Assembly (NCBI GenBank): GCA_910578865.1 | Contig: CAJTRM010000016.1 | Coordinates: 8,836 to 72,835, forward strand | Direction of reading: 5' to 3' | Source of the DNA: an uncultured Dorea sp. | GTDB taxonomy: Bacteria > Bacillota_A > Clostridia > Lachnospirales > Lachnospiraceae | DNA: 64,000 nucleotides | Shown here: one piece after another, positions 44,194 to 53,637 of the stretch | Layout of the letters: the number at the start of each line of letters is the position of its first letter | Position numbering within the stretch: position 1 is the stretch's first letter | The notes under the pieces: generated by a model | Databases searched by the model: none | What the model saw: the letters and a program-made list of their open reading frames with translations, nothing else | What the model was told of the DNA's origin: nothing | Made by a program: the position numbers and the translations under genes

Positions 44194-44925
44194 ATGTCAG
44201 GACATTCAAAATTTGCCAATATTAAGCATAAGAAGGAAAAAAATGACGCTGCAAAGGGCAAAATATTTACGAAGATCGGAAAGGAACTGGCAGTGGCCGT
44301 AAGAGAAGGCGGAAGTGCGGATCCGGCAAATAACAGTAAGCTTCGGGATGTGATCGCGAAGGCGAAAGCCAATAATATGCCCAATGATACGATTGACAGA
44401 AATATTAAAAAAGCGTCCGGAGATGCCAATGCTGCAAATTATGAGCATATTACATATGAGGGATACGGACCGAACGGTACGGCGATTATCGTAGAAACCT
44501 TGACGGATAACCGTAATCGTACTGCAACAAATGTAAAGAATGCATTTACAAAAGGAAACGGCAATGTCGGAACGCCGGGATGTGTTTCTTTTATGTTCGA
44601 CAAAAAAGGACAGATCGTGATTGACAAGGAAGAATACGAAGGGGATTCAGACGAACTGATGATGCAGGCTCTGGATGCAGGGGCCGAGGATTTTGCAGAA
44701 GAAGCAGACAGCTTTGAAATTCTGACGGATCCTGACGAATTCAGCGATGTGCGCCAGGCTCTGGAGGATGCGGGCATTCCGATGGCAGCGGCAGAGGTTA
44801 CCATGATTCCCCAGACTTATGTGCAGCTTACAGACGCAAAGGATATTGCGGGCATCCAGAAGACCCTTGATATGCTGGACGACGACGATGATGTGCAGGA
44901 TGTGTATCACAACTGGGAGGAATAA
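44194..44925 (+). CDS. yebC: YebC/PmpR-TACO1 family protein
   Basis: A 243-residue protein beginning MSGHSKFANIKHKKEKNDAAKGKIFTK-like, the family's invariant start, with GYGPNGTAIIVETLTDNRNRT and the acidic C-terminal DDDDDVQDVYHNWEE. Family members were described as transcriptional regulators; more recent work links them to translation of proline-rich stretches. It follows the CBS gene by 48 bases with AGAGG upstream. Confidence 0.95.
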   Translation: MSGHSKFANIKHKKEKNDAAKGKIFTKIGKELAVAVREGGSADPANNSKLRDVIAKAKANNMPNDTIDRNIKKASGDANAANYEHITYEGYGPNGTAIIVETLTDNRNRTATNVKNAFTKGNGNVGTPGCVSFMFDKKGQIVIDKEEYEGDSDELMMQALDAGAEDFAEEADSFEILTDPDEFSDVRQALEDAGIPMAAAEVTMIPQTYVQLTDAKDIAGIQKTLDMLDDDDDVQDVYHNWEE

Positions 44926-44976
44926 AAGCAACCGGAAGTACCTACAGCAGACAGTTATTCATAAGGAGGAATAAAA

Positions 44977-46269
44977 ATGAGCAACTACAGAATCGAAACA
45001 AAATGTATCCAGTCAGGCTATGCGCCGCGCAACGGTGAGCCAAGGATCGTTCCCATCTATCAGAGCACTACGTTTAAATACAGCAGCAGTGAACAGATGG
45101 GACGCCTGTTTGACCTGGAGGAAAGCGGATATTTCTATACCAGGCTGCAGAATCCTACCAATGATGCGGTGGCTGCCAAGATCTGCGATCTGGAGGGCGG
45201 AGTTGCAGCAATGCTTACCTCTTCCGGACAGGCAGCAAGTTTTTATGCCATTATGAATATTGCACAGGCAGGCGACCACATCGTGTGTGCGTCAGCGCTT
45301 TATGGCGGTACATATAACCTTTATGCACACACCATACGCAAGATGGGAGTGGAGGCAACCTTTGTGGATCCGGACTGTACGCCGGAAGAGCTGAATGCTG
45401 CTTTTCAGGAGAATACCAAGGCAGTGTTCGGCGAGACAATTGCCAATCCGGCGCTGGTGGTACTGGATTTTGAAAAATTTGCCCATGCGGCCCACACCCA
45501 TGGAGTTCCGTTTATTGTAGACAATACCTTTGCAACGCCTATCAATTGCCGTCCGTTTGAATGGGGAGCGGATATCGTCACACACTCCACGACAAAATAT
45601 ATGGACGGGCATGCATCCTGTGTAGGAGGGGCTATTGTAGACAGCGGCAGCTTTGACTGGGAGGCGCATGCAGAGAAGTTTCCCGGACTTACAACACCGG
45701 ATGAGACATATCACGGCATTGTGTATACAGAGAAATTCGGAAAAGGGGCATACATTACCAAGGCGACCGCACAGCTGATGAGGGATCTCGGATCTATCCA
45801 GTCCCCGCAGAATGCTTTCTTATTAAATATAGGGCTCGAGACGCTTCATCTTCGGATGGCCCGGCATTGTGCGAATGCTCTGGAAGCAGCAAGATATCTT
45901 CAAGGGCATGACAAAGTGGCATGGGTAAACTGTCCGTCCCTTCCCGGTGATAAATATTACAGCCTGGCTCAGAAATATATGCCGGACGGAACCTGCGGTG
46001 TCATTACCTTCGGCCTGAAGGGTGGAAGAGAAGCCGCCGTCCGCATGATGGACAGCCTGAAGATGATCGCAATTGTTACCCATGTGGCAGACGCAAGAAG
46101 CTGCGTCCTGCACCCGGCCAGCCACACACACCGCCAGATGAATGATGCAGAGCTCATGGAAGCCGGAGTACAGCCGGATCTCATCCGGTTCAGTGTAGGG
46201 ATTGAAAATGCAGAGGATATTATAGCAGATCTTGCACAGGCACTTCAGGAAGTACCTGACAATGTATAA
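44977..46269 (+). CDS. metY: O-acetylhomoserine sulfhydrylase
   Basis: A 430-residue PLP enzyme of the Cys/Met-metabolism family. YQSTTFKYSS is near residue 29, the PLP lysine is in VTHSTTKYMDGH (near residue 206), and RFSVGIENAEDIIADLAQAL is at the C-terminus. The length and the insertion around FPGLTTPDETYHG match O-acetylhomoserine sulfhydrylases rather than cystathionine synthases (about 380-400 residues). It makes homocysteine from O-acetylhomoserine and sulfide. AAGGAGG precedes the ATG. A terminator follows that doubles as the next gene's ribosome site. Confidence 0.92.
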   Translation: MSNYRIETKCIQSGYAPRNGEPRIVPIYQSTTFKYSSSEQMGRLFDLEESGYFYTRLQNPTNDAVAAKICDLEGGVAAMLTSSGQAASFYAIMNIAQAGDHIVCASALYGGTYNLYAHTIRKMGVEATFVDPDCTPEELNAAFQENTKAVFGETIANPALVVLDFEKFAHAAHTHGVPFIVDNTFATPINCRPFEWGADIVTHSTTKYMDGHASCVGGAIVDSGSFDWEAHAEKFPGLTTPDETYHGIVYTEKFGKGAYITKATAQLMRDLGSIQSPQNAFLLNIGLETLHLRMARHCANALEAARYLQGHDKVAWVNCPSLPGDKYYSLAQKYMPDGTCGVITFGLKGGREAAVRMMDSLKMIAIVTHVADARSCVLHPASHTHRQMNDAELMEAGVQPDLIRFSVGIENAEDIIADLAQALQEVPDNV

Positions 46270-46300
46270 CTTACCCGGTAATCATGCATAAAATACGTGA

Positions 46301-46343
46301 AACACCTCCATACTAATCTGAGAAAGTATGGAGGTGTTTTTTT
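46301..46343 (+). terminator. Terminator of metY whose 3' arm contains the tepA ribosome binding site
   Basis: AACACCTCCATACT (46301-46314) and AGTATGGAGGTGTT (46325-46338) form a perfect 14-bp stem with a 10-base loop, followed by a run of seven Ts ending at 46343. The next base starts the tepA ATG (46344). GGAGGTG in the 3' arm is the only Shine-Dalgarno for tepA and would be paired with CACCTCC whenever the hairpin forms. Confidence 0.85.
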
Positions 46344-47078
46344 ATGGCAAGGGAACAGAAAGAAGAAAAGCAGAACGAACAGATCAAGGAAATGGGAACC
46401 GTTAATCTGGAGGAGAACAGAAACCGGCATAAGATCAAGCTGTTGACGATCATCGGGGAGATTGAGGGACATGAGGCAGTATCCGGCAGTACAAAGGCTA
46501 CGAAATATGAACATTTACTCCCGATGCTGGCAGAGGTGGAGGACAGTGAAGAGATCGAGGGACTGTTAATTCTGCTGAATACTCTGGGCGGGGATGTGGA
46601 AGCCGGGCTTTCAATCGCAGAGATGATTGCATCTCTGAGCAAGCCTACCGTGTCTCTGGTGCTTGGCGGAAGCCATTCCATCGGAGGGCCTCTTGCAGTT
46701 TCGTCCAAATATTCTTTTATTGTACCAAGCGGTACGATGGTGATCCATCCGGTACGCTCCAACGGAATGTTTATCGGTGTGGAGCAGAGCCTCCGCAATA
46801 TGATCAAAACCCAGGATCGGATCACACATTTTTTGTCGAAGCACTCCAAAATCACACAAGCCAGGATTGAAGAATTAATGCTGAACCCTACGGAACTCGT
46901 AAAGGATGTAGGAACTCTCCTGGAAGGGGAGGAAGCAGTAAAGGAAGGCCTGATTGATGAGGTGGGCGGAATGAGCAGCGCTCTTAATAAGCTGCACGAG
47001 ATGATTGATGAGGAACGACGCAGAAAATCCGGGAAGACGGACAATGCAGAAGGAGACAATGCAGAAGGAGAAAAATAG
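46344..47078 (+). CDS. tepA: TepA-like ClpP-family serine protease
   Basis: A 244-residue ClpP-fold protein of the translocation-enhancing/SppA-related group. The nucleophile serine is expected in LGGSHSIGGPLAVS (near residue 113) and the histidine in GTMVIHPVRSNG. It ends in a charged tail with a duplicated DNAEG caused by a short direct DNA repeat near 47039-47068. It lies directly before ftsK/spoIIIE, the same order as in Bacillus subtilis. The SD is inside the preceding terminator stem, so expression may depend on how the hairpin folds. Confidence 0.88.
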   Translation: MAREQKEEKQNEQIKEMGTVNLEENRNRHKIKLLTIIGEIEGHEAVSGSTKATKYEHLLPMLAEVEDSEEIEGLLILLNTLGGDVEAGLSIAEMIASLSKPTVSLVLGGSHSIGGPLAVSSKYSFIVPSGTMVIHPVRSNGMFIGVEQSLRNMIKTQDRITHFLSKHSKITQARIEELMLNPTELVKDVGTLLEGEEAVKEGLIDEVGGMSSALNKLHEMIDEERRRKSGKTDNAEGDNAEGEK

Positions 47079-47081
47079 GTA

Positions 47082-47110
47082 ATGACAGCCCTCTTTCAAA
47101 ATGCTATAAT
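47082..47110 (+). promoter_or_regulatory. Promoter of ftsK
   Basis: ATGACA (47082-47087), a 17-base spacer and TATAAT (47105-47110), 36 bases before the ftsK start codon. Confidence 0.72.
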
Positions 47111-47146
47111 ATAAATAGTATTGCCAATAATAAGGGGGAGATGTTA

Positions 47147-49582
47147 ATGGCTGCAAAGTCGAAAAAGAAGAGGAGTACAACACAGGCAAAAAAGAAACAG
47201 GCGCAGCAGAGTTTTGTAAGAGATGAGATTACGATCTGGCTGACACTCTTAGTCAGTATTCTGCTGATGCTCAGCCATTTTGGCCTCGGAGGTTCTGCAG
47301 GAGCTTTCGTGTCTTCTTTTTTTACCGGAATTTTCGGTCTGGCTGCATATGTGCTTCCGTTTGTTTTGTTTGGGGTTGTTGCTTTTCTTGTGTCAAATAA
47401 AGGAAGTCTGGCCGCATATACGAAAATATCTGCAGGAATGGTTCTTATGGTCCTCACCTGTACGCTGCTGGACTTGCTTGACGGGAAGGGCGGTGCTCTG
47501 GGAGAGACCGTATCGGAACTTCTGACTCCGGTTATTGGAGTGGCAGGTACATATGTGGTCGTAATTATATTGATGATTATCTGTTTTGTTATCATTACCG
47601 GAAAGTCTCTGATTAAGGGAATGAAGACCCAGGGGGACAAGGCCTACGGAAAAGCGAAGGAAGATTCCGCAAGGCGCCGGAAACTGGCGGAGGAACGAAA
47701 AAAGGCAAGAGAAGCAGAAAGGGAAACGGCTCCCCGCAAGAGGGAAACCTCCAGAACAAAGAAGAGAACTGACAAAAGAGTCGAAGGAGTATCTTTTAAT
47801 ACCACTATTTCGGAAGCATCTCCGGATGTGAGAGAATTAGAAGACAGACCGGCAGAGGCAGAAGAGACGGCGCCTCAGTTTGTGATCAACCGGGGAGAGA
47901 CAGGGACGGTGGAGCCGGCAGAAACTCCGGAAGGCTTCGACGGCATAAGGGATGACAGATACGGTGCTGAGGAAGCAAGATTTTCGGAGGAAGGATTTCC
48001 GGGAGGACTGCCGGAAGAAAAAGTTCCTTCCGGCAAAAAGAAAAAAGAACCTTCCCCGGCAGAGGAGGCAGCCAGTGTAGCAGCAGCTGTTGCAGCCGGG
48101 GCCGCGAAGCCGAAAAAAGCATATCGGTTTCCGCCTATGAGTCTTTTGAAGAGGGGAAGCAAAAGTACAGGAGAGTCCGATGCACATCTGAGAGAGACGG
48201 CAATGAAGCTTCAGCAGATTCTTCAGAATTTCGGGGTTCATGTGACAGTGACAAATGTAAGCTGCGGGCCTTCTGTAACGAGATATGAGCTTCAGCCGGA
48301 GATGGGTGTGAAGGTGAGCAAGATCGTGGGGCTTACGGATGATATCAAATTGAACCTTGCAGCCGCGGATATCCGGATTGAGGCACCGATTCCCGGGAAA
48401 GCTGCGGTAGGTATTGAAGTGCCGAACAAAGAGACCTCGGCAGTCATGCTGAGAGATCTTCTGGAGACCCAGGAATTTAAAAGCAGCCAGTCAAACATAT
48501 CTTTTGCCGCAGGTAAGGATATCGCGGGAAAGGCAGTGGTTACGGATATTGCCAAGATGCCTCACCTTCTGATCGCAGGAGCCACCGGTTCCGGAAAATC
48601 TGTATGTATCAATACCTTGATCATGAGCATTTTGTATAAGGCTTCACCGGATGAGGTCAAGCTTATTATGATTGATCCCAAGGTTGTGGAACTAAGTGTC
48701 TATAACGGCATTCCGCATTTGATGATCCCGGTGGTCACAGATCCGAAGAAAGCAGCAGGCGCCCTGAACTGGGCAGTTGCGGAGATGACCAGGAGATACC
48801 AGGCGTTTGCCGAATATAACGTGAGGGATATGAAGGGCTACAATGAAAAGGTATCGGCGGCACCGGAGATTGACGGTGTGAAACAGCTTCCGATGCCGCA
48901 GATCGTTATTATCGTGGACGAGCTTGCAGATCTTATGATGGTGGCGCCCGGGGATGTGGAGGAAGCGATCTGCCGGCTGGCACAGCTTGCAAGAGCTGCC
49001 GGCATTCATCTTGTTGTGGCTACGCAGCGCCCGTCGGTCAATGTCATTACGGGCCTGATCAAAGCGAACATGCCGTCAAGAATTGCATTTTCTGTTTCCT
49101 CCGGTGTAGACTCCAGGACCATCATTGATATGAACGGCGCGGAAAAGCTTCTTGGGAAGGGGGACATGCTGTTTTATCCTTCCGGCTATCAGAAACCGGC
49201 CAGGGTACAAGGTGCTTTTGTGACTGACAAAGAAGTGCAAAGTGTGGTAGACTATCTGAAAGATTATAACGGCGATGCAGATTATGATGAAGAGATCGTA
49301 AATCATGTCAATACCAGTGAGGTCGGAGCAGGAGCGGCCGGAGGAAATGAAGGAAATGAACGTGACACGTATTTTGCAGATGCAGGCCGCCTGATCATAG
49401 ATAAAGACAAGGCATCCATCGGAATGCTCCAGCGGGCGTTTAAGATTGGTTTCAACAGGGCGGCAAGAGTTATGGATCAGCTCTGCGAAGCCAGGGTCGT
49501 GGGAGGCGAGGAAGGCACAAAGCCAAGGAAGGTGCTGATGTCAAAAGAGGAATTTGAGCAGTATATCAGCGAAAACACATAG
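47147..49582 (+). CDS. ftsK: FtsK/SpoIIIE family DNA translocase
   Basis: An 811-residue translocase. Four or so membrane helices (about residues 27-150) are followed by a long acidic, Glu/Pro-rich linker (about 165-330). The motor has alpha and RecA-like beta domains (Walker A GATGSGKSV near residue 483, Walker B IIVDELADLMMV). A C-terminal winged-helix gamma domain reads the orienting DNA motifs (DKASIGMLQRAFKIGFNRAARVMDQL). It pumps DNA at the division or sporulation septum. ATG 47147 is preferred over 47141 because GGGGGAG is then 6 bases away. fhs follows by 28 bases. Confidence 0.96.
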   Translation: MAAKSKKKRSTTQAKKKQAQQSFVRDEITIWLTLLVSILLMLSHFGLGGSAGAFVSSFFTGIFGLAAYVLPFVLFGVVAFLVSNKGSLAAYTKISAGMVLMVLTCTLLDLLDGKGGALGETVSELLTPVIGVAGTYVVVIILMIICFVIITGKSLIKGMKTQGDKAYGKAKEDSARRRKLAEERKKAREAERETAPRKRETSRTKKRTDKRVEGVSFNTTISEASPDVRELEDRPAEAEETAPQFVINRGETGTVEPAETPEGFDGIRDDRYGAEEARFSEEGFPGGLPEEKVPSGKKKKEPSPAEEAASVAAAVAAGAAKPKKAYRFPPMSLLKRGSKSTGESDAHLRETAMKLQQILQNFGVHVTVTNVSCGPSVTRYELQPEMGVKVSKIVGLTDDIKLNLAAADIRIEAPIPGKAAVGIEVPNKETSAVMLRDLLETQEFKSSQSNISFAAGKDIAGKAVVTDIAKMPHLLIAGATGSGKSVCINTLIMSILYKASPDEVKLIMIDPKVVELSVYNGIPHLMIPVVTDPKKAAGALNWAVAEMTRRYQAFAEYNVRDMKGYNEKVSAAPEIDGVKQLPMPQIVIIVDELADLMMVAPGDVEEAICRLAQLARAAGIHLVVATQRPSVNVITGLIKANMPSRIAFSVSSGVDSRTIIDMNGAEKLLGKGDMLFYPSGYQKPARVQGAFVTDKEVQSVVDYLKDYNGDADYDEEIVNHVNTSEVGAGAAGGNEGNERDTYFADAGRLIIDKDKASIGMLQRAFKIGFNRAARVMDQLCEARVVGGEEGTKPRKVLMSKEEFEQYISENT

Positions 49583-49610
49583 AGATAAAAGAAAGGAAGG
49601 TACTGAAGCA

Positions 49611-51281
49611 ATGAAAACAGATATCCAGATCGCACAGGAAGCAAAAATGTCCCACATTAAGGATGTGGCCCGGACGCTGGGAATCCAGGAGGAGGAACTG
49701 GAGTTTTACGGAAAGTATAAGGCAAAGCTTTCCGATGAGGTGTGGGAGAGAGTGAAAGAGAACCCGGACGGAAAGCTGGTTCTTGTAACGGCCATCAACC
49801 CGACGCCGGCAGGCGAGGGAAAGACGACGACAACGGTAGGACTCGGGCAGGCGATGGCAAAGCTTAACAAAAAAGCAGTGATCGCTCTGAGGGAGCCGTC
49901 TCTTGGCCCTTGTTTCGGCATCAAAGGCGGGGCGGCCGGAGGCGGATATGCACAGGTCGTTCCGATGGAGGATCTGAACCTGCATTTTACCGGGGATTTC
50001 CATGCGATCACTTCCGCAAATAATCTGCTTGCCGCTATGCTTGACAACCATATCCAGCAGGGGAACGCTCTTCAGATTGATCCAAGACAGGTAGTCTGGA
50101 AACGATGCCTGGACATGAATGACCGGAATCTGCGAAATATTGTAGTGGGTCTGGGAAGCAAAATGGACGGCATGGTGAGGGAAGATCATTTTGTCATCAC
50201 AGTGGCGTCAGAGATTATGGCAATCCTGTGCCTTGCAGATGATATCAAGGATCTGAAGCAGAGGCTTGGCAAGATCATCGTTGCATACAATTTTGCAGGT
50301 GACCCGGTGACAGCGGACGACCTTCAGGCAACCGGAGCTATGACGGCACTTTTGAAGGATGCGTTGAAGCCGAATCTGATTCAGACGCTGGAGCATACAC
50401 CGGCGCTTGTCCATGGAGGACCGTTTGCCAATATCGCCCATGGCTGCAACAGTGTCAGAGCGACGAAAATGGCTCTTAAGATGAGCGACATTACAATTAC
50501 GGAGGCCGGGTTCGGCGCAGACCTCGGCGCAGAAAAATTCTTTGATATTAAGTGCAGAAAAGCAGGATTTCAGCCGGATGCAGTAGTTTTAGTTGCAACT
50601 GTGCGCGCCTTGAAGTATAATGGGGGAGTTTCAAAGAATGATCTCGGCGAGGAAAACCTGGAGGCGCTGAAAAAAGGAATCGTAAATCTGGAAAAGCACA
50701 TTGAGAATATACAGAAATACGGGGTTCCGGTGATTGTTACATTGAATTCCTTTGTGACGGATACAGAGGCTGAGAATGAGTTTATCCGAAACTTCTGCGA
50801 GGAAAGAGGCTGTGAGTTTGCTCTTTCAGAAGTATGGGCAAAGGGCGGAGAAGGTGGAATAGCTCTGGCGGAAAAGGTGTTGGAAACGCTGGAAGGAAAA
50901 GAAAGCAATTTTCATACGCTTTATGCGGACGAGCTTTCCCTGACGGAGAAGATTGAGGCAATATCAAAAGAGATCTATGGTGCAAGAGGAGTCATTTATG
51001 AACCGGCGGCAAAGAAACAGCTTGCCAAGATTGAAGAGATGGGATTCGGCAGCCTTCCGGTATGTATGGCAAAGAATCAGTATTCTCTGTCGGATGATCA
51101 GAAAAAGCTTGGCCGTCCGGAAAATTTTGATATCCATATCCGTGAGGTCTATGTAAGCGCGGGGGCAGGGTTTGTAGTTGCCCTTACCGGAGCTGTTATG
51201 ACAATGCCGGGGCTTCCGAAGGTACCGGCAGCTAATGGGATAGATGTTTCAGAAGAGGGAGTTATCACCGGCCTTTTCTAA
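49611..51281 (+). CDS. fhs: Formate--tetrahydrofolate ligase
   Basis: A 556-residue enzyme of normal length, making 10-formyl-THF from formate, THF and ATP. The P-loop is NPTPAGEGKTTTTVGLGQA (about residues 63-81). GPCFGIKGGAAGGGYAQV and FTGDFHAITSANNLLAA are diagnostic. It is the first step of the methyl branch of the Wood-Ljungdahl pathway in acetogens, and elsewhere feeds purine and serine metabolism. GGAAGG precedes ATG 49611. folD lies 53 bases downstream. Confidence 0.97.
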   Translation: MKTDIQIAQEAKMSHIKDVARTLGIQEEELEFYGKYKAKLSDEVWERVKENPDGKLVLVTAINPTPAGEGKTTTTVGLGQAMAKLNKKAVIALREPSLGPCFGIKGGAAGGGYAQVVPMEDLNLHFTGDFHAITSANNLLAAMLDNHIQQGNALQIDPRQVVWKRCLDMNDRNLRNIVVGLGSKMDGMVREDHFVITVASEIMAILCLADDIKDLKQRLGKIIVAYNFAGDPVTADDLQATGAMTALLKDALKPNLIQTLEHTPALVHGGPFANIAHGCNSVRATKMALKMSDITITEAGFGADLGAEKFFDIKCRKAGFQPDAVVLVATVRALKYNGGVSKNDLGEENLEALKKGIVNLEKHIENIQKYGVPVIVTLNSFVTDTEAENEFIRNFCEERGCEFALSEVWAKGGEGGIALAEKVLETLEGKESNFHTLYADELSLTEKIEAISKEIYGARGVIYEPAAKKQLAKIEEMGFGSLPVCMAKNQYSLSDDQKKLGRPENFDIHIREVYVSAGAGFVVALTGAVMTMPGLPKVPAANGIDVSEEGVITGLF

Positions 51282-51334
51282 GAAAGCTGCCGGATGGGTA
51301 AATTTTGAAAATATATATGCAGGGAGGCAGGAGT

Positions 51335-52183
51335 ATGCTTCAGTTGATTGACGGGAAAGTAATATCGGCACAGATCAAGGAGGAAGTAAGAGAACAGGTG
51401 GCAAAACGCAGGGCAGACGGCAAGTCTGTCTGTCTTGCTGTTGTGCAGGTGGGGGAGGATCCCGCCTCCTCTATTTATGTCAGGAACAAGAAAAAGGCCT
51501 GTGAGTATACTGGAATAGAGTCGGTTGCCTTTGAACTAAAAGAGGAGACCACACAGGAGGAGCTGCTTTCTCTGGTGGGCCGGCTGAATCAGGATCCCGG
51601 GATCCATGGAATCCTGGTACAGCTTCCCCTGCCTCCCCACATTGATGAGGATGTTGTGGTCAGAGCCATCAGCCCCGGAAAGGATGTGGACGGCTTTCAC
51701 CCGGAAAATGTAGGGAAAATGTTTGTCGGGGAGGATGGGCTGGTTTCCTGTACGCCGGCCGGCGTGATGGAGATGCTCAGGCGTTCGGGAATTTCTGTCA
51801 GAGGGAAGAATTGCGTGGTTGTGGGAAGAAGCAATCATGTAGGTAAACCTATGGGGTTGCTTTTATTGCAAGAAAATGGTACAGTAACATTTGCACATTC
51901 CCAAACGGAGGATTTAAAAGAAATTACAAAGACAGCAGATATTCTGGTAGTGGCTATGGGAAAACCAAGGTTCATTACATCCGAGTATGTAAAAGAAGGG
52001 GCTGTAATCATCGATGTGGGGATGCACCGGAATGCAGATCATAAATTGTGCGGTGATGTGGATTTTGAAGATGTGAAAGATAAAGTATCGGCAATTTCGC
52101 CGGTTCCCGGCGGAGTGGGCCTTATGACAGTTGCAATGCTAATGTGTAATTGTGTGAAAGCAGCTATAAAACAGGAGGTTTGA
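51335..52183 (+). CDS. folD: Methylenetetrahydrofolate dehydrogenase/cyclohydrolase
   Basis: A 282-residue bifunctional FolD interconverting 10-formyl-, methenyl- and methylene-THF with NADP(H). The catalytic lysine is in YVRNKKKACEYTG (near residue 55); HGILVQLPLP and VVVGRSNHVGKPMGLLL are family signatures. ATG 51335 follows GGGAGGCAGGAGT. With fhs it completes C1-tetrahydrofolate interconversion. The next gene starts 7 bases after. Confidence 0.96.
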   Translation: MLQLIDGKVISAQIKEEVREQVAKRRADGKSVCLAVVQVGEDPASSIYVRNKKKACEYTGIESVAFELKEETTQEELLSLVGRLNQDPGIHGILVQLPLPPHIDEDVVVRAISPGKDVDGFHPENVGKMFVGEDGLVSCTPAGVMEMLRRSGISVRGKNCVVVGRSNHVGKPMGLLLLQENGTVTFAHSQTEDLKEITKTADILVVAMGKPRFITSEYVKEGAVIIDVGMHRNADHKLCGDVDFEDVKDKVSAISPVPGGVGLMTVAMLMCNCVKAAIKQEV

Positions 52184-52190
52184 GGAAGCA

Positions 52191-53534
52191 ATGAGGTGTA
52201 GATACTGCGGACAGGAAATACCGGAAGGTATGTTATATTGCGAAGCGTGTGGATACGAGGTCCGTATTGTGCCCGATTATAATCCGTTGGATGACATGCT
52301 GACCGAGCAGGTCAAGGTGTCCATTGACGGAAACGGGGACAATGATTATCTTGTATACGATGACGCAACCTTTCAGACACGCGCAACATCTGCACGGAGA
52401 ACGACCGGAAGAACCAGCACAGGGAGGACAGGAAGAACAAATACAGGCCGGACGAGAGCGGGAAATACGGGGCGGACTACCGGACGTATGCGGACAGGAA
52501 ACACCGGAAGGGGAAACACTGACCGAATGCGGACCGGACGCCGGACTACCGGATATATAGACGGACGGGCGCCTGTAAACCGGGAAGAAAAAAGGCGGCA
52601 GGCCGAGAAGAAAAAAGCAAGACTCCGAAAAAAAAGGAGAAAAGTTCTTTTGATGTTGGTTCTGATGATAGCTGCAATTGCAGGTGTCTGCTTTTTTATT
52701 TATAAAAATTCCTATGCGGGGATCGTGAGGACCGGATATAAAGCAATATCGACTCAGGAATATGGAAGGGCCGAAGAGTGCTTTAAGCGGGCAATTTCCA
52801 AAAATTCTGACAAGTCAGACGCATATGCCGGACTGGCCGACGCATATGTGAAACAGGAAGATATTAACAGTGCCGAGGCTATGTTTGCCGATGCAATTGC
52901 AAAGCATCGCAAAAATGCGGATATTTACGAGGCATGTATCAAATTTTATATAAAAACAGAACAGCCCTTAAAGATTCCGATCCTTCTGGACGATGCAGAT
53001 GAAAGTATTACCGAAAAGCTGGCGGAATATGTGGTTGACAGGCCGAAATACAGTCTGGATTCCGAAGAGATCTATGATGATGTTCAGCAGCTTACGCTCA
53101 CCTGTGAGGGAATGCCGATGTATTATACGACGGATGGTTCCGATCCGACTCTTAAGAGCCAGAAATATACAGAGCCGATTCAGATCGGCGAGGGCGAGAC
53201 TACGGTAAAGGCTTTTGCCGTCAACAAGGACGGGATACCGAGCCTTATGGTAGAGAAGATCTATGTCGTGGAGTTCCCGATTGAAGAAGCTCCGGCTATT
53301 TCACCGTCCACCGGGCAGTATGAGGAGGCAGCCAAGATTGAGATCAAGGTACCGGACGGATACGAGGCATATTACACTGTAAACGGTGAGGATCCGACAA
53401 CCGCGTCCAAGAAGTATACGGGACCGATCGACATGCCTGAGGGTGAGACATTGTTTAAGGCGGTGCTTGTGAACTCCAGCGGCAGGCTGAGCGGCATTAC
53501 TACCAGAAATTACGTGCTGGATAAAGGCGAGTAA
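52191..53534 (+). CDS. Zinc-ribbon, membrane-anchored TPR protein with chitobiase-like repeats
   Basis: A 447-residue protein of unknown function. A zinc ribbon lies at residues 1-22 (CRYCGQEIPEGMLYCEACG). A low-complexity segment made almost only of Arg, Thr and Gly (about 65-125) is followed by a Lys/Arg-rich stretch, one membrane helix (about 153-172) and a TPR-like region (about 178-250). Two similar extracytoplasmic repeats (YYTTDGSDPTLKSQKYTEPI and YYTVNGEDPTTASKKYTGPI) match the Fn3-like C-terminal domain of chitobiase/hexosaminidases. The cytosolic basic part and outer repeats suggest a membrane-spanning link or sensor. It lies 7 bases after folD and probably shares its transcript. 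Confidence 0.75.
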   Translation: MRCRYCGQEIPEGMLYCEACGYEVRIVPDYNPLDDMLTEQVKVSIDGNGDNDYLVYDDATFQTRATSARRTTGRTSTGRTGRTNTGRTRAGNTGRTTGRMRTGNTGRGNTDRMRTGRRTTGYIDGRAPVNREEKRRQAEKKKARLRKKRRKVLLMLVLMIAAIAGVCFFIYKNSYAGIVRTGYKAISTQEYGRAEECFKRAISKNSDKSDAYAGLADAYVKQEDINSAEAMFADAIAKHRKNADIYEACIKFYIKTEQPLKIPILLDDADESITEKLAEYVVDRPKYSLDSEEIYDDVQQLTLTCEGMPMYYTTDGSDPTLKSQKYTEPIQIGEGETTVKAFAVNKDGIPSLMVEKIYVVEFPIEEAPAISPSTGQYEEAAKIEIKVPDGYEAYYTVNGEDPTTASKKYTGPIDMPEGETLFKAVLVNSSGRLSGITTRNYVLDKGE

Positions 53535-53576
53535 TCTTTTGGGGATTATTGGCTTTGGATTTATGACGTCAATTAC

Positions 53577-53605
53577 TTGATATTTTTCTGTAAATACATT
53601 ATGAT
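53577..53605 (+). promoter_or_regulatory. Promoter of the nfn-like pair
   Basis: TTGATA (53577-53582), 17 bases, TATGAT (53600-53605), 33 bases before the first start codon. Confidence 0.7.
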
Positions 53606-53637
53606 GATAAGAGGATTAAATATTAGGAGGAAACGAG

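Noticed and set aside
47280..48241. Alternative open frames inside ftsK on both strands
   Set aside because: They lie within a gene with clear domain structure, lack ribosome sites and encode low-complexity shadows of its linker.
52324..52560. A second open frame overlapping the Arg/Thr/Gly segment
   Set aside because: The repetitive DNA keeps several frames open; only the long frame has a ribosome site, a zinc ribbon and downstream domains.
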